Shown: positions 27,276-36,292, numbered from the stretch's first letter. The stretch: 64,000 nt of DNA from Chloroflexota bacterium (GCA_005882135.1 VBDR01000029.1:25275-89274); one strand, 5' to 3'. Program-made: numbers and translations. The notes: generated by a model from the sequence alone, not told the origin.

Positions 27276-27557
27276 CTAGGGGCGGAAGTAGTCGTACACC
27301 AGTTTGCCGCCGATCACGAACAGCGCCAGGCCGGCCACCGGCTTCAACCAGGCGAATCGGTCGATCACCTGCGAGCCGAGCAGCGTGAATCCGAAGAGAC
27401 ATAGCGCCGCCAGGAGCACTCCACCCGCCAGGATCGGCAGGCGGTTCTGCGGTGGCACCGTGCTCGCGACCGATGAGATTGCGAGCGCGTTGTCGAGCTG
27501 CAGCGCGATGTCAGTGAACGCGATCGCAGCAATCGAAAAAAGAATGGTCCTGGTCAT
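27276..27557 (-). CDS. half-size TerC/YkoY-like membrane protein
   Basis: A 93-residue membrane protein with three hydrophobic segments. The first carries FTDIALQLDNALAI, which is the TerC-family membrane signature (an acidic residue in the first helix, then DNAL), and the third is LKPVAGLALFVIGGKLVY, like the TerC glycine-rich helix. Normal TerC proteins have about 7-9 helices and 200-300 residues, so this is a half-size or minimal version. TerC/YkoY proteins are implicated in manganese export to the outside or to secreted enzymes. The ATG 27557 has GGAGG 5 bp upstream and an apparent yybP-ykoY manganese riboswitch before it, which supports a Mn role. Confidence 0.75.
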   Translation of the reverse strand: MTRTILFSIAAIAFTDIALQLDNALAISSVASTVPPQNRLPILAGGVLLAALCLFGFTLLGSQVIDRFAWLKPVAGLALFVIGGKLVYDYFRP

Positions 27558-27582
27558 GAAAGCCTCCACTCGAAACCAGTCC

Positions 27583-27670
27583 GAGTAGAAGTCTCGCCGC
27601 GGACCGTGTCCGCCGCCGTCCCGGGCTCTGGCGCCGTCTTGACGGGACCGGCGGGAGTGGCTACTCCCCC
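27583..27670 (-). promoter_or_regulatory. yybP-ykoY-type manganese riboswitch
   Basis: On the minus strand, 5' to the TerC-like gene, the RNA opens with GGGGAGUAGCC and ends with GGCGAGACUUCUACUC. The P1 helix pairs GAGUAG (27666-27661) with CUACUC (27588-27583). Between them lie CCGUCAAGACGG and a second helix (GGUCCCG / CGGGACGG region), matching the two-legged yybP-ykoY plan whose loops carry AGUAGCC and GCGAGAC. Directly downstream, the same CUACUC can instead pair with GAGUGG (27571-27566) overlapping the GGAGG ribosome site, giving a ready-made on/off switch at translation. Confidence 0.75.
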
Positions 27671-27691
27671 CTACGAATCACCACCGAGTAT

Positions 27692-28129
27692 ATGTTTTGG
27701 CCGATGACCAAAGCGACCGCGAGGTGGTCCGGCACCAAAGTCCTGTTTGAGGTCGAGTCAGGATCTGGCCACAAGGTCCAGGTCGACGAGGCGCCGACCT
27801 TCGGCGATGACGCGGCGATGCGGCCGACCGAGATGCTGCTCGGCGCACTGGGTGGGTGCACCGGCCTCAACGCGGTCCTTCTGCTCAAGAAGTTCAAGCA
27901 ACCGCTGCGTTCGCTCGAAGTCGAGGTCGAAGGCGAGCGGGACGAGGAGTGGCCGAAGGCGTTCAAGAGCATCGAGCTCACCTTCCACTGCGGTTGGGAG
28001 GGCGCAATCGACAAGAAGCTGGTCGAGCAGGCGATCGACTGGGCGTGCAACCGGTACTGCCCGATCCACGCCACCCTTTCCCGAGGCGTCAAGATCGAGC
28101 ACCGCCGCCAAGACAAACACCAGGCGTAG
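27692..28129 (+). CDS. OsmC family peroxiredoxin-like protein
   Basis: A 145-residue OsmC/Ohr-fold protein. It shows MRPTEMLLGALGGCTG near residue 43 with the first reactive Cys and NRYCPIHATLSRG near residue 121 with the second, the pair that reduces organic hydroperoxides in the family. Start ATG 27692, with an alternative ATG five codons later. It is transcribed divergently from the riboswitch-controlled TerC-like gene; the two transcripts start within about 30 bp of each other. Soluble, cytosolic. No regulator gene nearby. Confidence 0.9.
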   Translation: MFWPMTKATARWSGTKVLFEVESGSGHKVQVDEAPTFGDDAAMRPTEMLLGALGGCTGLNAVLLLKKFKQPLRSLEVEVEGERDEEWPKAFKSIELTFHCGWEGAIDKKLVEQAIDWACNRYCPIHATLSRGVKIEHRRQDKHQA

Positions 28130-28136
28130 CTAGGCA

Positions 28137-28184
28137 ACCTCCCCACTCGCTGGGGAGGTCGGCGGCGAGCCGCCGGGTGGGGGC
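28137..28184. repeat. dispersed palindromic repeat before the nuo operon (type copy)
   Basis: Best-formed member: AACCTCCCCA-CTCGC-TGGGGAGGT, then module B GGCGGCGAGCCGCC, then the tail GGGTGGGGGCGA. It occupies the gap between osmC and nuoA. The remaining stretch to nuoA has a possible -10 hexamer TAGAAT (28219-28224) for the nuo operon, without a convincing -35. Confidence 0.9.
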
Positions 28185-28266
28185 GACCGCCGGCCGACTG
28201 ACTTTCTCAAGACCAACATAGAATTAAGCGCGTCCCCGCAAGCCCCCTGTTCGTTGGGAGCAAGCC

Positions 28267-28623
28267 TTGCTCGAGAGCTACGTCCCGATTCTGATCTTCG
28301 TCCTCATCATCCTCGGGCTGATCGGAGCCCTGGTCACACTCAGCTTCCTGCTCGGGCCGTCCAAGCCGTTCAAGCGGAAGCTCGCCCCCTACGAGTCGGG
28401 CATCATCCCCGACACCCCCGCCGTCCGCCGGCTGTCGGTCCGCTTCTACCTGACGGCGATGCTGTTCATCATCTTCGACGTCGAAGCCGTCTTCTTCTAC
28501 CCATGGGCGGTCCTGCTCCGGCAGCTGAAGTGGTTCGGTCTTATCGAGATGCTGGTCTTCATCGGCATCCTGCTGATCGCCCTCGCCCACATCTGGAAGA
28601 AGGGAGGCCTGGATTGGGAATAG
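28267..28623 (+). CDS. nuoA: NADH-quinone oxidoreductase subunit A
   Basis: Membrane subunit of complex I at the junction of the membrane and peripheral arms. The 118-residue protein has three transmembrane helices and the conserved loop [11 protein letters not shown] and the [12 protein letters not shown] motif. Starts with TTG at 28267. First gene of a complete nuoA-N operon (28267-42204) in standard order. It overlaps nuoB by 10 bp. Confidence 0.94.
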   Translation: MLESYVPILIFVLIILGLIGALVTLSFLLGPSKPFKRKLAPYESGIIPDTPAVRRLSVRFYLTAMLFIIFDVEAVFFYPWAVLLRQLKWFGLIEMLVFIGILLIALAHIWKKGGLDWE

Positions 28624-29102
28624 AAGCCCTCGCGGAATCGCTGGGCCAGAACATCCTGACCACCACGCTGGGCAAGCTGGTCGGATGGGGCCGTGGCAAC
28701 TCGGTGTGGCCGGCCCAGTTCGGCCTCGCGTGCTGCGCAATCGAGATGATCGCGACGGCGACCGCCGGGGTCGACATCGCTCGCTTCGGGTCCGAGGCGT
28801 TTCGGGCCTCGCCGCGCCAGTCCGACCTGATGATCGTTTCCGGTCGCGTCTCGCAAAAGATGGCACCGATCCTCCGCACCGTGTACGACCAGATGCCCGA
28901 GCCTAAGTGGGTCATCTCGATGGGCGCCTGCGCCTCTACCGGCGGTGTGTTCAACAACTACGCGCTCCTCCAAGGCGTGGACAAGATCGTGCCCGTCGAC
29001 GTGTACATCCCAGGCTGCCCGCCACGGCCCGAGGATTTGCTCAACGCGCTGATGATCCTGCAAGAGCGGATCAAGGCCCAGGGGATCACTCCCCGACAGT
29101 GA
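28614..29102 (+). CDS. nuoB: NADH-quinone oxidoreductase subunit B
   Basis: Peripheral subunit carrying the last iron-sulfur cluster (N2) next to the quinone site. In 162 residues the ligand cysteines are visible: the tandem pair in GLACCAIEM near residue 36, GACAST near residue 101 and IPGCPPRPE near residue 131. The start is TTG 28614, with GGGAGG 6 bp before it inside the end of nuoA; this overlap fits translational coupling. Length is close to other short NuoB proteins. Confidence 0.94.
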   Translation: MGIEALAESLGQNILTTTLGKLVGWGRGNSVWPAQFGLACCAIEMIATATAGVDIARFGSEAFRASPRQSDLMIVSGRVSQKMAPILRTVYDQMPEPKWVISMGACASTGGVFNNYALLQGVDKIVPVDVYIPGCPPRPEDLLNALMILQERIKAQGITPRQ

Positions 29103-29584
29103 TCTCCGAAAACCTGATCCTCGACCGAGGCGTCAGCGCCGGCGACGCCTGGATGACGGTCGATCCGGCCGATATCCGCCAAGCCCTCTCCACGTTGAAG
29201 GACGGGGGGTACCGGCTGCTTGTTTTCCTCACGTGCGTCGATCACCTCGTCGATGCGTCGCGGAGCTTCCCGGCCAGGTATGAGCTCGTTTACGAGCTGC
29301 GCGACATGGACAGGCCCGAGCATCTGCGTGTGCGCGCTTTCGTCGACGGCGACCCGCCGCGCATCGACTCCGTGCATGACCTGTTCCCGCCCGCGAACTG
29401 GGAGGAACGCGAGACGTACGACATGTTCGGCGTCGTGTTCAACGACCACCCAGACCTCACACGGATCCTGATGCCGGACGACTGGGTCGGCCATCCGCTC
29501 CGCCGCGACTATCCCGTCGGCGGCGAAGTCGTGGAGTTCTCCGAGGAGCACGAGATCTGGCAGACGGCTCCGGACAAAGCGTGA
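29099..29584 (+). CDS. nuoC: NADH-quinone oxidoreductase subunit C
   Basis: 30-kDa-type subunit of the complex I connecting domain. 161 residues with the family block [30 protein letters not shown] shown in part as [10 protein letters not shown] near residue 106, and [11 protein letters not shown] near residue 136. Starts with GTG 29099 overlapping the nuoB stop codon. Separate from nuoD, unlike the fused NuoCD of enterobacteria. Confidence 0.94.
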   Translation: MISENLILDRGVSAGDAWMTVDPADIRQALSTLKDGGYRLLVFLTCVDHLVDASRSFPARYELVYELRDMDRPEHLRVRAFVDGDPPRIDSVHDLFPPANWEERETYDMFGVVFNDHPDLTRILMPDDWVGHPLRRDYPVGGEVVEFSEEHEIWQTAPDKA

Positions 29585-30801
29585 GCACCCCAGAGGGAGT
29601 GACGATCTCACGCACCGGCGAGGCAGGCGCCTTTGGCGGCGAGCTGCTCACGGTCAACTTCGGTCCGCACCACCCCTCGACCCACGGCGTGCTCCGGCTC
29701 ATCGTCGACCTCGACGGGGAGCAGGTGCGCAGCGTCAAGCCGGTGATCGGCTACCTGCACACGGGCATCGAGAAGCAGATGGAGGCGCTGCGCTGGCAGC
29801 AGGGCGTGGTCGTCACCGATCGCCACGACTACCTTTCTCCACCGATCAACAATCTCGCCTACGCGCTCGCGGTCGAAAAGCTCCTGGGAGTGGACGTCCC
29901 GCCTCGCGCCAACGCGCTGCGCGTGATCATGTCGGAGCTGACCCGGCTCTCGTCGCACCTGGTCTGGATGGGCACCAGCGGGCTCGAGCTGGGCGCGATG
30001 TCGATGCTCATGTACTGCTTTCGCGAGCGCGACACGATCCTCGACATGAACGAGGAGATCTCGGGATTCAGGATGCACACCTCATATATCCGCCCGGGAG
30101 GAGTGATGGCCGATGCGACGCCGCGCTTCCTGGAGATGCTCGAAGCGTTCATCCGCGCCATGCCGGGTCATGTCGACGAGTACGAGGAACTGCTCACGAT
30201 GAACCCGATCTGGCGCTCGCGCACCATCGGCATCGGGCGGCTGTCCGCGGAGGACGCAAAGGTTCTCGGCGCGACCGGACCGATGCTCCGAGGTTCGGGA
30301 GTGGCCTGGGACTTGCGCAGGGCGATCCCCTACTCCGGTTACGAGGACTACGACTTCGAGGTCGCCACCTCAGATCTTTGCGACTGCTATGGACGCTACC
30401 TGGTCCGAATCAAGGAGATGCGGGAATCCGTCAAGATCCTCCGCCAGGCCCTCGACCGGCTGCCCGACGGCCCTGTAAATGTCGACGACCGCAAGATCCT
30501 GCCGCCGCCGCGCGAGGAGCTGGAAACCTCGATGGAGGCGGTGATCCACCATTTCAAGCTTTTCACCGAGGGCTACTCCGTCCCGCCGGGCGATGTTTAC
30601 GTGGCCGTCGAATCGGGCCGCGGCGAGAACGGGTGTTACGTCGTCAGCGACGGCACCCACAAGCCTCGGCGCGTGAAGTTCCGGTCGGCGTCGTTTGTAA
30701 ACCTGCAGGCGCTCGAGCGCATGGCGTTGAACCACATGATCGCGGACATGATCGCGATCATCGGCACCGCGGACGCGGTGCTCGGAGACGTCGACCGGTG
30801 A
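29581..30801 (+). CDS. nuoD: NADH-quinone oxidoreductase subunit D
   Basis: 49-kDa-type subunit forming the quinone-binding pocket with NuoB. The 406-residue protein has the N-terminal FGPHHPSTHGVLRL (quinone-site His), GYLHTGIEKQME, DRHDYLSP, and the C-terminal GENGCYVVSDG and RSASFVNLQ typical of NiFe-hydrogenase-derived subunits. Starts with GTG 29581, overlapping the nuoC stop. Confidence 0.96.
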   Translation: MSTPEGVTISRTGEAGAFGGELLTVNFGPHHPSTHGVLRLIVDLDGEQVRSVKPVIGYLHTGIEKQMEALRWQQGVVVTDRHDYLSPPINNLAYALAVEKLLGVDVPPRANALRVIMSELTRLSSHLVWMGTSGLELGAMSMLMYCFRERDTILDMNEEISGFRMHTSYIRPGGVMADATPRFLEMLEAFIRAMPGHVDEYEELLTMNPIWRSRTIGIGRLSAEDAKVLGATGPMLRGSGVAWDLRRAIPYSGYEDYDFEVATSDLCDCYGRYLVRIKEMRESVKILRQALDRLPDGPVNVDDRKILPPPREELETSMEAVIHHFKLFTEGYSVPPGDVYVAVESGRGENGCYVVSDGTHKPRRVKFRSASFVNLQALERMALNHMIADMIAIIGTADAVLGDVDR

Positions 30802-31451
30802 GCGCCCTGTCACCGCACCTGCTGGCGGAGATCAAGGAGCTCCCGGCCAGGTACCCTCAGCCGCGCTCCGCGGTCATGCCCGCGCTTGACCTCGCGCAGG
30901 AGGAGCTCGGATATCTCAATCCGGAGGCGATGAGCGAGGTCGCGGCGGCCCTGGAGCTTGACCCGGGTTACGTCGAGGGCGTCGCGACCTTCTACACGCT
31001 CTTTCACCTGGCACCGACCGGCAAGCACCATTTCTACGTCTGCACCAACCTCAGCTGCACCCTGCGCGGGGCGGACGAGATCGTCGAGCACCTGAAAAAG
31101 GCGATCGCCGTCACGGGCCCGGACGCGGTTTCGGCGGAAGGGCTCTTCAGCTACGAGGAGGTCGAGTGCCTCGGCGCGTGCGAGTTCGCACCGATGATGC
31201 GCCTGGACCGCCGCTACTACTACGACCTGACAGCGGAAAAAATCGACGACCTCATCGCGGACCGGAAGGGTCACCTCCCCGCTCGCCGGGGAGGTCGGCG
31301 CGCAGCGCCGGGTGGGGAGACTCAAGTGCCCTCAGTGCCAGTTGAGGCCCCCCACCCGAGCCCTCCTGTCCGGAAGAGCGCCCTGCGCGCGCCCGGCGAG
31401 CGAGTGGCGAGGGAAGGGCGTGACGTTCCGAGGAAGAAGAAAGGTGCCTGA
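30798..31451 (+). CDS. nuoE: NADH-quinone oxidoreductase subunit E, with extended tail
   Basis: 24-kDa-type thioredoxin-fold subunit binding a [2Fe-2S] cluster. Ligands are visible as CTNLSCTL near residue 76 and ECLGACEFAP near residue 117. The core ends near residue 155 (KIDDLIADRKG), but the frame continues for ~60 residues of low-complexity Pro/Arg/Gly sequence ending in RKKKGA. The beginning of this tail comes from a palindromic repeat (31272-31320). Start GTG 30798 overlaps the nuoD stop. The tail is probably a repeat-driven extension rather than a functional domain. Confidence 0.93.
   Translation: MSALSPHLLAEIKELPARYPQPRSAVMPALDLAQEELGYLNPEAMSEVAAALELDPGYVEGVATFYTLFHLAPTGKHHFYVCTNLSCTLRGADEIVEHLKKAIAVTGPDAVSAEGLFSYEEVECLGACEFAPMMRLDRRYYYDLTAEKIDDLIADRKGHLPARRGGRRAAPGGETQVPSVPVEAPHPSPPVRKSALRAPGERVAREGRDVPRKKKGA
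31272..31320. repeat. dispersed palindromic repeat in the nuoE tail
   Basis: CACCTCCCCG-CTCG-CCGGGGAGGT, module B CGGCGCGCAGCGCCG, tail GGTGGGGAG. Orientation A then B. Translated within nuoE as HLPARRGGRRAAPGGE. Confidence 0.9.
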
Positions 31452-32805
31452 GCTCCGCGGTTCGTTCGGGGATGCTCCCAATCACCTGCTGACGCGCTGG
31501 TTCGGGACTCCGGACCTGCACAGGCTCGGCGTCTATGAGTCGAAAGCCGGCGGCTACAGCGCCCTGCGCAAGGCGCTGCTCGAGATGGCGCCGGCCGATA
31601 TCACGAGCGAGGTCAAGACCTCCGGCCTCCGCGGCCGCGGCGGCGCGGGCTTCGCGACCGGCACCAAATGGAGCTTCATCAATCGCGACGCGCCGGGTCC
31701 CAAGTACGTCGTGATCAATGCCGACGAGTCGGAGCCGGGAACCTCGAAGGACCGCTACATCCTGGAGAACTCGCCCCACCTGCTCGTCGAAGGCATCCTG
31801 ATCGCTGCCTACGCGGTCGGGGCCAACCAGGCCTGGGTCTACATCCGGGGCGAGTACGACGAGCCGTACCGAATGCTCAGCGAGGCGATCGAAGAGGCCC
31901 GCGCCAAGGGCTACCTCGGACCCAAGCCGATGGGCAAGGACTATCCGCTCGACATCCGCCTGTACCGCGGCCACGGCGCGTACATCTGCGGCGAGGAGAC
32001 AGCACTCCTCGAATCCCTCGAGGGCAAGCGCGCCCAGCCCCGCTCGCGTCCCCCCTTCCCCGCCGTCAAGGGCGCCTGGGGCCGGCCGACCCTGCTCAAC
32101 AACGTCGAGACGCTCGCCACCGTCCCCTGGATCATCAACAACGGCGGCGCCGCCTACGCCAAATTCGGGACCGACAAGTCGCCCGGCACGCGACTGTTGT
32201 CGGTCAGCGGCAACGTCCGCAAGCCGGGCGTCTACGAGGTCGAGCTCGGGCAGAGCTTCCGCCACGTGATCATGGAGCTTGCCGGTGGCGTGACCGAGGG
32301 CCGCAGCCTGAAGGTCTTCTGGCCGGGCGGATCGTCGGCGCCGGTGCTCCCGGCGAGCATGCTCGATACCAAGACCGACATGGAGGCCCTGGCGGCCGCG
32401 CGCTCGATGGGCGGCTCCGGCGGAGTGATCGTGATGGACGACAGCCACTGCATCGTGCGCGCCGCCCACCGCCTGCTCAAGTTCTACGCCCATGAGTCGT
32501 GCGGCAAATGCACACCCTGCCGGGTCGGCGGCGACTGGGCGGTCCGGACGTACGACCGGATCCTGGCCAATGAGGGATCGCAGACCGAGCTCGACACCCT
32601 GCAGCGCGTTTCGGACGGGCTGCAGAACGGCCGGTGCCTGTGCGGGCTCGGCGACTCGGCCGGCTGGGTCATCGACTCCACGCTGCGCCATTTCCGCGAG
32701 GAGTACGAGGACCACGCGCTCAGGCATGAATGCAACGTCGGAGGCCCTCCGGCGGCCTCCGGCCGGCACCTCCCCAGGGACAGGGACGAGGCCGCAAGTG
32801 CCTGA
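31444..32805 (+). CDS. nuoF: NADH-quinone oxidoreductase subunit F
   Basis: 51-kDa-type subunit: binds NADH, FMN and a [4Fe-4S] cluster, the electron entry point of complex I. In 453 residues: SGLRGRGGAGFATGTKW near residue 60 (NADH/FMN glycine-rich loop), NADESEPGTSKDR near residue 95 (FMN), AYICGEETALLES near residue 180, and the cluster motif ESCGKCTPCRVG near residue 350 with the fourth Cys in NGRCLCGLGD. Start GTG 31444 overlaps the nuoE stop by 8 bp; the longer open frame upstream reads through the nuoE tail. The C-terminal ~20 residues derive from a palindromic repeat (32745-32790). Confidence 0.95.
   Translation: MPELRGSFGDAPNHLLTRWFGTPDLHRLGVYESKAGGYSALRKALLEMAPADITSEVKTSGLRGRGGAGFATGTKWSFINRDAPGPKYVVINADESEPGTSKDRYILENSPHLLVEGILIAAYAVGANQAWVYIRGEYDEPYRMLSEAIEEARAKGYLGPKPMGKDYPLDIRLYRGHGAYICGEETALLESLEGKRAQPRSRPPFPAVKGAWGRPTLLNNVETLATVPWIINNGGAAYAKFGTDKSPGTRLLSVSGNVRKPGVYEVELGQSFRHVIMELAGGVTEGRSLKVFWPGGSSAPVLPASMLDTKTDMEALAAARSMGGSGGVIVMDDSHCIVRAAHRLLKFYAHESCGKCTPCRVGGDWAVRTYDRILANEGSQTELDTLQRVSDGLQNGRCLCGLGDSAGWVIDSTLRHFREEYEDHALRHECNVGGPPAASGRHLPRDRDEAASA
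32745..32790. repeat. dispersed palindromic repeat at the end of nuoF
   Basis: Module B-like CCTCCGGCGGCCTCCGGCCGG then a decayed core CACCTCCCC-AGGGACAGGGA. Divergent. Translated as PPAASGRHLPRDRDE at the NuoF C-terminus. Confidence 0.55.
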
Positions 32806-34675
32806 TATCAACCTCACCATCGACGGTCACAAGCTCACCGTCCCGGCCGGCACCCTCATCGTCGAGGCGGCGAAGACCGTCGGCATCGAGATCCCGGTGT
32901 TCTGCTACCACCACAAGCTCGACCCGGTGGGCGCGTGCCGGCTGTGCCTGGTCGACTTCTCGCCCGGACCGCCGCGGCCGCAAACCGCCTGCACCACGCC
33001 GGTGTCGGAAGGAATGGTCGTGCGCACGCAGAGCGCGATGGCGGTGCAGGCGCGCGCCGACATCCTCGAGTTCGAGCTCGCGAACCACCCGCTCGACTGT
33101 CCGGTTTGCGATAAGGGAGGCGAGTGTCCGCTGCAGGACTTCACGTTCCGTCACGGCTATCCGACGAGCCGAATCGACGGCCCGCGCCTTCATTTCAAGA
33201 AGCCCATCCCGCTGTCGGACAAGATCGCTCTCGACCGCGAGAGGTGTGTGCTCTGCTATCGCTGCACCCGCTACTACGACGAGGTCGCCTGGGAGCAGGA
33301 GCTGACCACCGATGAGCGCGGGGTGCAATCCTTCATCACGAGCCAGTTCGATCAGCCTTTGAAGTCGATCTTCAGCGGCAACATCATCGACCTCTGCCCG
33401 GTCGGCGCCCTCACCTCCCGCGTCTGGCGCTTCGAGTCGCGTCCGTGGGACATGACCCACAGCGAGACGATCTGCTCCAGATGCTCGGTCGGCTGCAGCG
33501 TGACGCAGTGGCAGCGCCGGGGGCAGCTGGTGCGCGTCACATCGCACGAGAACGACGACATCGACGAAGGCTGGATCTGCGACCGGGGCCGTTTCGACTA
33601 CACCGACGTCAACGATCCGTCTCGCCTGCGCACGCCGTTGGTCGCCGGGCGAAAGTCGACGTGGGCCGACGCCATCAACGCGGTCGCCGCCGGGATCAAA
33701 GGCAAAGGCGCCAAGCTTGGCGTTTCGCTTCCGCAGGACATCACCAACGAGGAGGCCTTCCTGTTCCGGCGTCTGCTTGACGGTCCGCTCAAGGGCGCCA
33801 AGGTGAAGATGCACGGCCGCACCGCCATCCCCGCGCCGGCGGGCGCAACCATGAGGATCAGAGAGCTGGATGACGCGCGCGTGATCGTCGTGGTCGCCTC
33901 TGATCTCGAGAACGACGTCCCGATCATCGACCTGCGCGTCAAGAAGGCGGTCAGCAAGCGGGGCGCCCAGCTGATCGTGGTCAATCCCGAGAGCGTCGAC
34001 CTGGACCGTCATCCCCGAACGGTGCACATCAGGAACCAGAAAGGGGCGGCCGCCGCCGAGGTCCGCAAGCTGGCCTCCCACGATCTCCTCAAGAACCCCG
34101 GCGGACCCGTGGCGATCCTGTTCGGGGACGGCCACGGCAGCGAGGACATGAACGAGCTGGCCACCGCCTGCGGTGCCCTGGCCGAGCAGGTCGGCGGCAA
34201 GGAGATGCCCCTGTATCGCGGAACCAACGAGCGCGGCGCGCTGGCGGTCGGGGTCGGCCGGTGGGACAAGCTCGACGCGGTGGATGCCATCCTCAATTGG
34301 GGACCCCCGCCAACCGCCGGCCTTCCCCGCTCGGTGAAGTTCATCGCCGCGTGGGACCACCTGCCGCGAGATGGTTACGAGAACGCGGTTGTGCTGCCGG
34401 CGGCGACCTTCGCCGAGCGTCAGGGCACCTACACCAACGTCGAAGGCACAGTGCAGTTCCTGCGGCCGCCCATCGCCGTGCAGGCTCCGCTGAAAGAGGG
34501 ATGGGAGGTGCTGTGCGAGCTGGGCGCCGCGCTCGGCGTGACGCTCGACTACCCCGGCATCTTCCCCATCCAGCGCGAGATCGCATCCAGGATCCCGGCG
34601 CTCGCTTCGATGGCGCAGGCGCCCTCGCCGGACCCCGAGCCGACACCCGTGCTGATCGGACCGGCCCACCCGTGA
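32798..34675 (+). CDS. nuoG: NADH-quinone oxidoreductase subunit G
   Basis: 75-kDa-type subunit carrying several iron-sulfur clusters. In 625 residues: N-terminal ferredoxin domain with VFCYHHKLDPVGACRLC (residues ~34-50) and the fourth Cys in QTACTTPV; the His/Cys ligand set HPLDCPVCDKGGECPLQ near residue 98; CVLCYRCTRYYDEV near residue 150; then the molybdopterin-like domain with CSRCSVGCSV near residue 228. Shorter than the ~900-residue enterobacterial protein. Start GTG 32798 overlaps nuoF by 8 bp. Confidence 0.94.
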   Translation: MPDINLTIDGHKLTVPAGTLIVEAAKTVGIEIPVFCYHHKLDPVGACRLCLVDFSPGPPRPQTACTTPVSEGMVVRTQSAMAVQARADILEFELANHPLDCPVCDKGGECPLQDFTFRHGYPTSRIDGPRLHFKKPIPLSDKIALDRERCVLCYRCTRYYDEVAWEQELTTDERGVQSFITSQFDQPLKSIFSGNIIDLCPVGALTSRVWRFESRPWDMTHSETICSRCSVGCSVTQWQRRGQLVRVTSHENDDIDEGWICDRGRFDYTDVNDPSRLRTPLVAGRKSTWADAINAVAAGIKGKGAKLGVSLPQDITNEEAFLFRRLLDGPLKGAKVKMHGRTAIPAPAGATMRIRELDDARVIVVVASDLENDVPIIDLRVKKAVSKRGAQLIVVNPESVDLDRHPRTVHIRNQKGAAAAEVRKLASHDLLKNPGGPVAILFGDGHGSEDMNELATACGALAEQVGGKEMPLYRGTNERGALAVGVGRWDKLDAVDAILNWGPPPTAGLPRSVKFIAAWDHLPRDGYENAVVLPAATFAERQGTYTNVEGTVQFLRPPIAVQAPLKEGWEVLCELGAALGVTLDYPGIFPIQREIASRIPALASMAQAPSPDPEPTPVLIGPAHP

Positions 34676-35685
34676 GCCAGATCTACGACAACCCGATCGG
34701 GCACTGGGTCGTCGTCGTGGTGGCGATGACGCTGCTGCTCTTTGTCGTCCTCACCGCGACCGCCTACACGGTCTGGTTCGAGCGGGTTGCGCTCGGCCGC
34801 ATCCAGCGCCGCCCAGGTCCTAACCGGGTGGGCCCCTTCGGGCTGCTTCAGCTCGCGGCCGACGGCATCAAGCTCGCGTTCAAGGAAAGCTTCGTCCCCG
34901 AGAAGACGGACAAGGTCCTCTATGTGCTCGCGCCGACGATCGCGGTCGGGGCGGCGTTCCTGGCTTGGGCAGTGATCCCGATCGGCCTGTGGGGCAACGC
35001 CCAGTACTGGATCGCGGACGTCAACGTCGGCATCCTGCTCGTCTTCGCCGTCAGCTCCCTCAACGTGTATGCGATTGTCATCGGCGGCTACTCGTCGAAC
35101 AACAAGTACTCGCTGCTGGGCGGATTGCGATCGGCCGCGCAGCTGATCAGCTACGAGATGGCGCTCGGCCTCTCCCTGGTGCCGACCTTCATGATTGTCG
35201 GCTCGCTCCGACTTCGCGACATCGCCGAGTACACCGTGCACTGGGGTCCTTACACAGGACCCATCCCGCTGATCCTCCTCACGCCGATCGGGTTTGTGAT
35301 CTACATCATCGCCGCGGTGGCGGAGACCAACCGGGCGCCCTTCGATCTCCCGGAGGCCGAGCAGGAGCTGATCGGCGGATTCCTGACTGAGTACTCGGGC
35401 CTGAAGTTCGTCATGTACTACCTGGCCGAGTACGTGAACATGATCACCGTCTCTGCGCTGGCCGCCCTGCTTTTCTTCGGCGGCTGGTATCTCTGGGTCA
35501 TCCCGCCGGTGTTCGCCTTCTTGATCAAGGTCATCCTCTTCCTGTTCCTCTACATCTGGCTCCGCGGCACATTTCCACGACTTCGCTACGACATGCTCAT
35601 GCGGCTGGGCTGGAAGGGGCTGCTCCCCCTCGCCGTCGCGAACGTCGTGGTGACTGCGATCATCCTTGTCGCGGTGCAGGGATAG
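34672..35685 (+). CDS. nuoH: NADH-quinone oxidoreductase subunit H
   Basis: Membrane subunit forming the quinone-entry chamber. 337 residues with about eight hydrophobic helices and signature blocks ERVALGRIQRRPGPNRVGP near residue 36, LLQLAADGIKLAFKE, and AETNRAPFDLPEAEQELIGG near residue 218 (the acidic loop lining the E channel). Start GTG 34672 overlaps the nuoG stop codon. Confidence 0.96.
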   Translation: MSQIYDNPIGHWVVVVVAMTLLLFVVLTATAYTVWFERVALGRIQRRPGPNRVGPFGLLQLAADGIKLAFKESFVPEKTDKVLYVLAPTIAVGAAFLAWAVIPIGLWGNAQYWIADVNVGILLVFAVSSLNVYAIVIGGYSSNNKYSLLGGLRSAAQLISYEMALGLSLVPTFMIVGSLRLRDIAEYTVHWGPYTGPIPLILLTPIGFVIYIIAAVAETNRAPFDLPEAEQELIGGFLTEYSGLKFVMYYLAEYVNMITVSALAALLFFGGWYLWVIPPVFAFLIKVILFLFLYIWLRGTFPRLRYDMLMRLGWKGLLPLAVANVVVTAIILVAVQG

Positions 35686-35686
35686 C

Positions 35687-36292
35687 ATGTCCAACGACGA
35701 GAAGAACCCCGAGGCCAGGCCGGAACATCCGACGCCGTTGCGCGGGCGTGACGAGGGCGTCCCGCCAAAACCTGAAGGTCAGGGCACAGGCCTCGCCGCC
35801 GACGTCACCGCGCTTGCGAAAGGGCTGAAGACGACGCTAGGCGAGTTCTTCTCGCCGCCGGTGACGCTTGAGTATCCGGAGTCCAAGTCGCCCCGGTCGG
35901 AGCGGTATCGCGGACGGCACTACCTGCGCCGCTACGACAACGGCCTCGAGCGGTGCATTGGGTGCGAGCTTTGCGCCGCCGCCTGTCCGGTCGGCTGCAT
36001 CCTCGTGATCGCAGCGGAGAACACCGACGAGAATCGGGTATCCCCGGGCGAGCGGTACGCCAAGACCTACGAGATCAACATGCTCCGCTGCATCTTCTGC
36101 GGCTACTGCGAAGAGGCGTGTCCGGTGCAGGCGATCGTGCTCGGGCCCGAATACGAGCTGTCGGACACGAGCCGGGAGAAGTTCATTTACACCAAGGAGA
36201 AGCTGCTGGAGCCACTGCCGCCGGACGTGCAGGCGAGGATGGACAAGAAGGACGAGCCCCACTCCCCGGATGCGCCGGGTACCTCCCCGTAA
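35687..36292 (+). CDS. nuoI: NADH-quinone oxidoreductase subunit I
   Basis: Peripheral subunit with two [4Fe-4S] clusters (N6a, N6b). The 201-residue protein has the paired ferredoxin motifs CIGCELCAAACPVGC near residue 89 and CIFCGYCEEACPVQA near residue 128. The N-terminal ~35 residues are a charged low-complexity extension (PEARPEHPTPLRGRDEG). Start ATG 35687 lies one base after the nuoH stop. The last residues (SPDAPGTSP) come from a palindromic repeat that also provides the ribosome site of nuoJ. Confidence 0.95.
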   Translation: MSNDEKNPEARPEHPTPLRGRDEGVPPKPEGQGTGLAADVTALAKGLKTTLGEFFSPPVTLEYPESKSPRSERYRGRHYLRRYDNGLERCIGCELCAAACPVGCILVIAAENTDENRVSPGERYAKTYEINMLRCIFCGYCEEACPVQAIVLGPEYELSDTSREKFIYTKEKLLEPLPPDVQARMDKKDEPHSPDAPGTSP

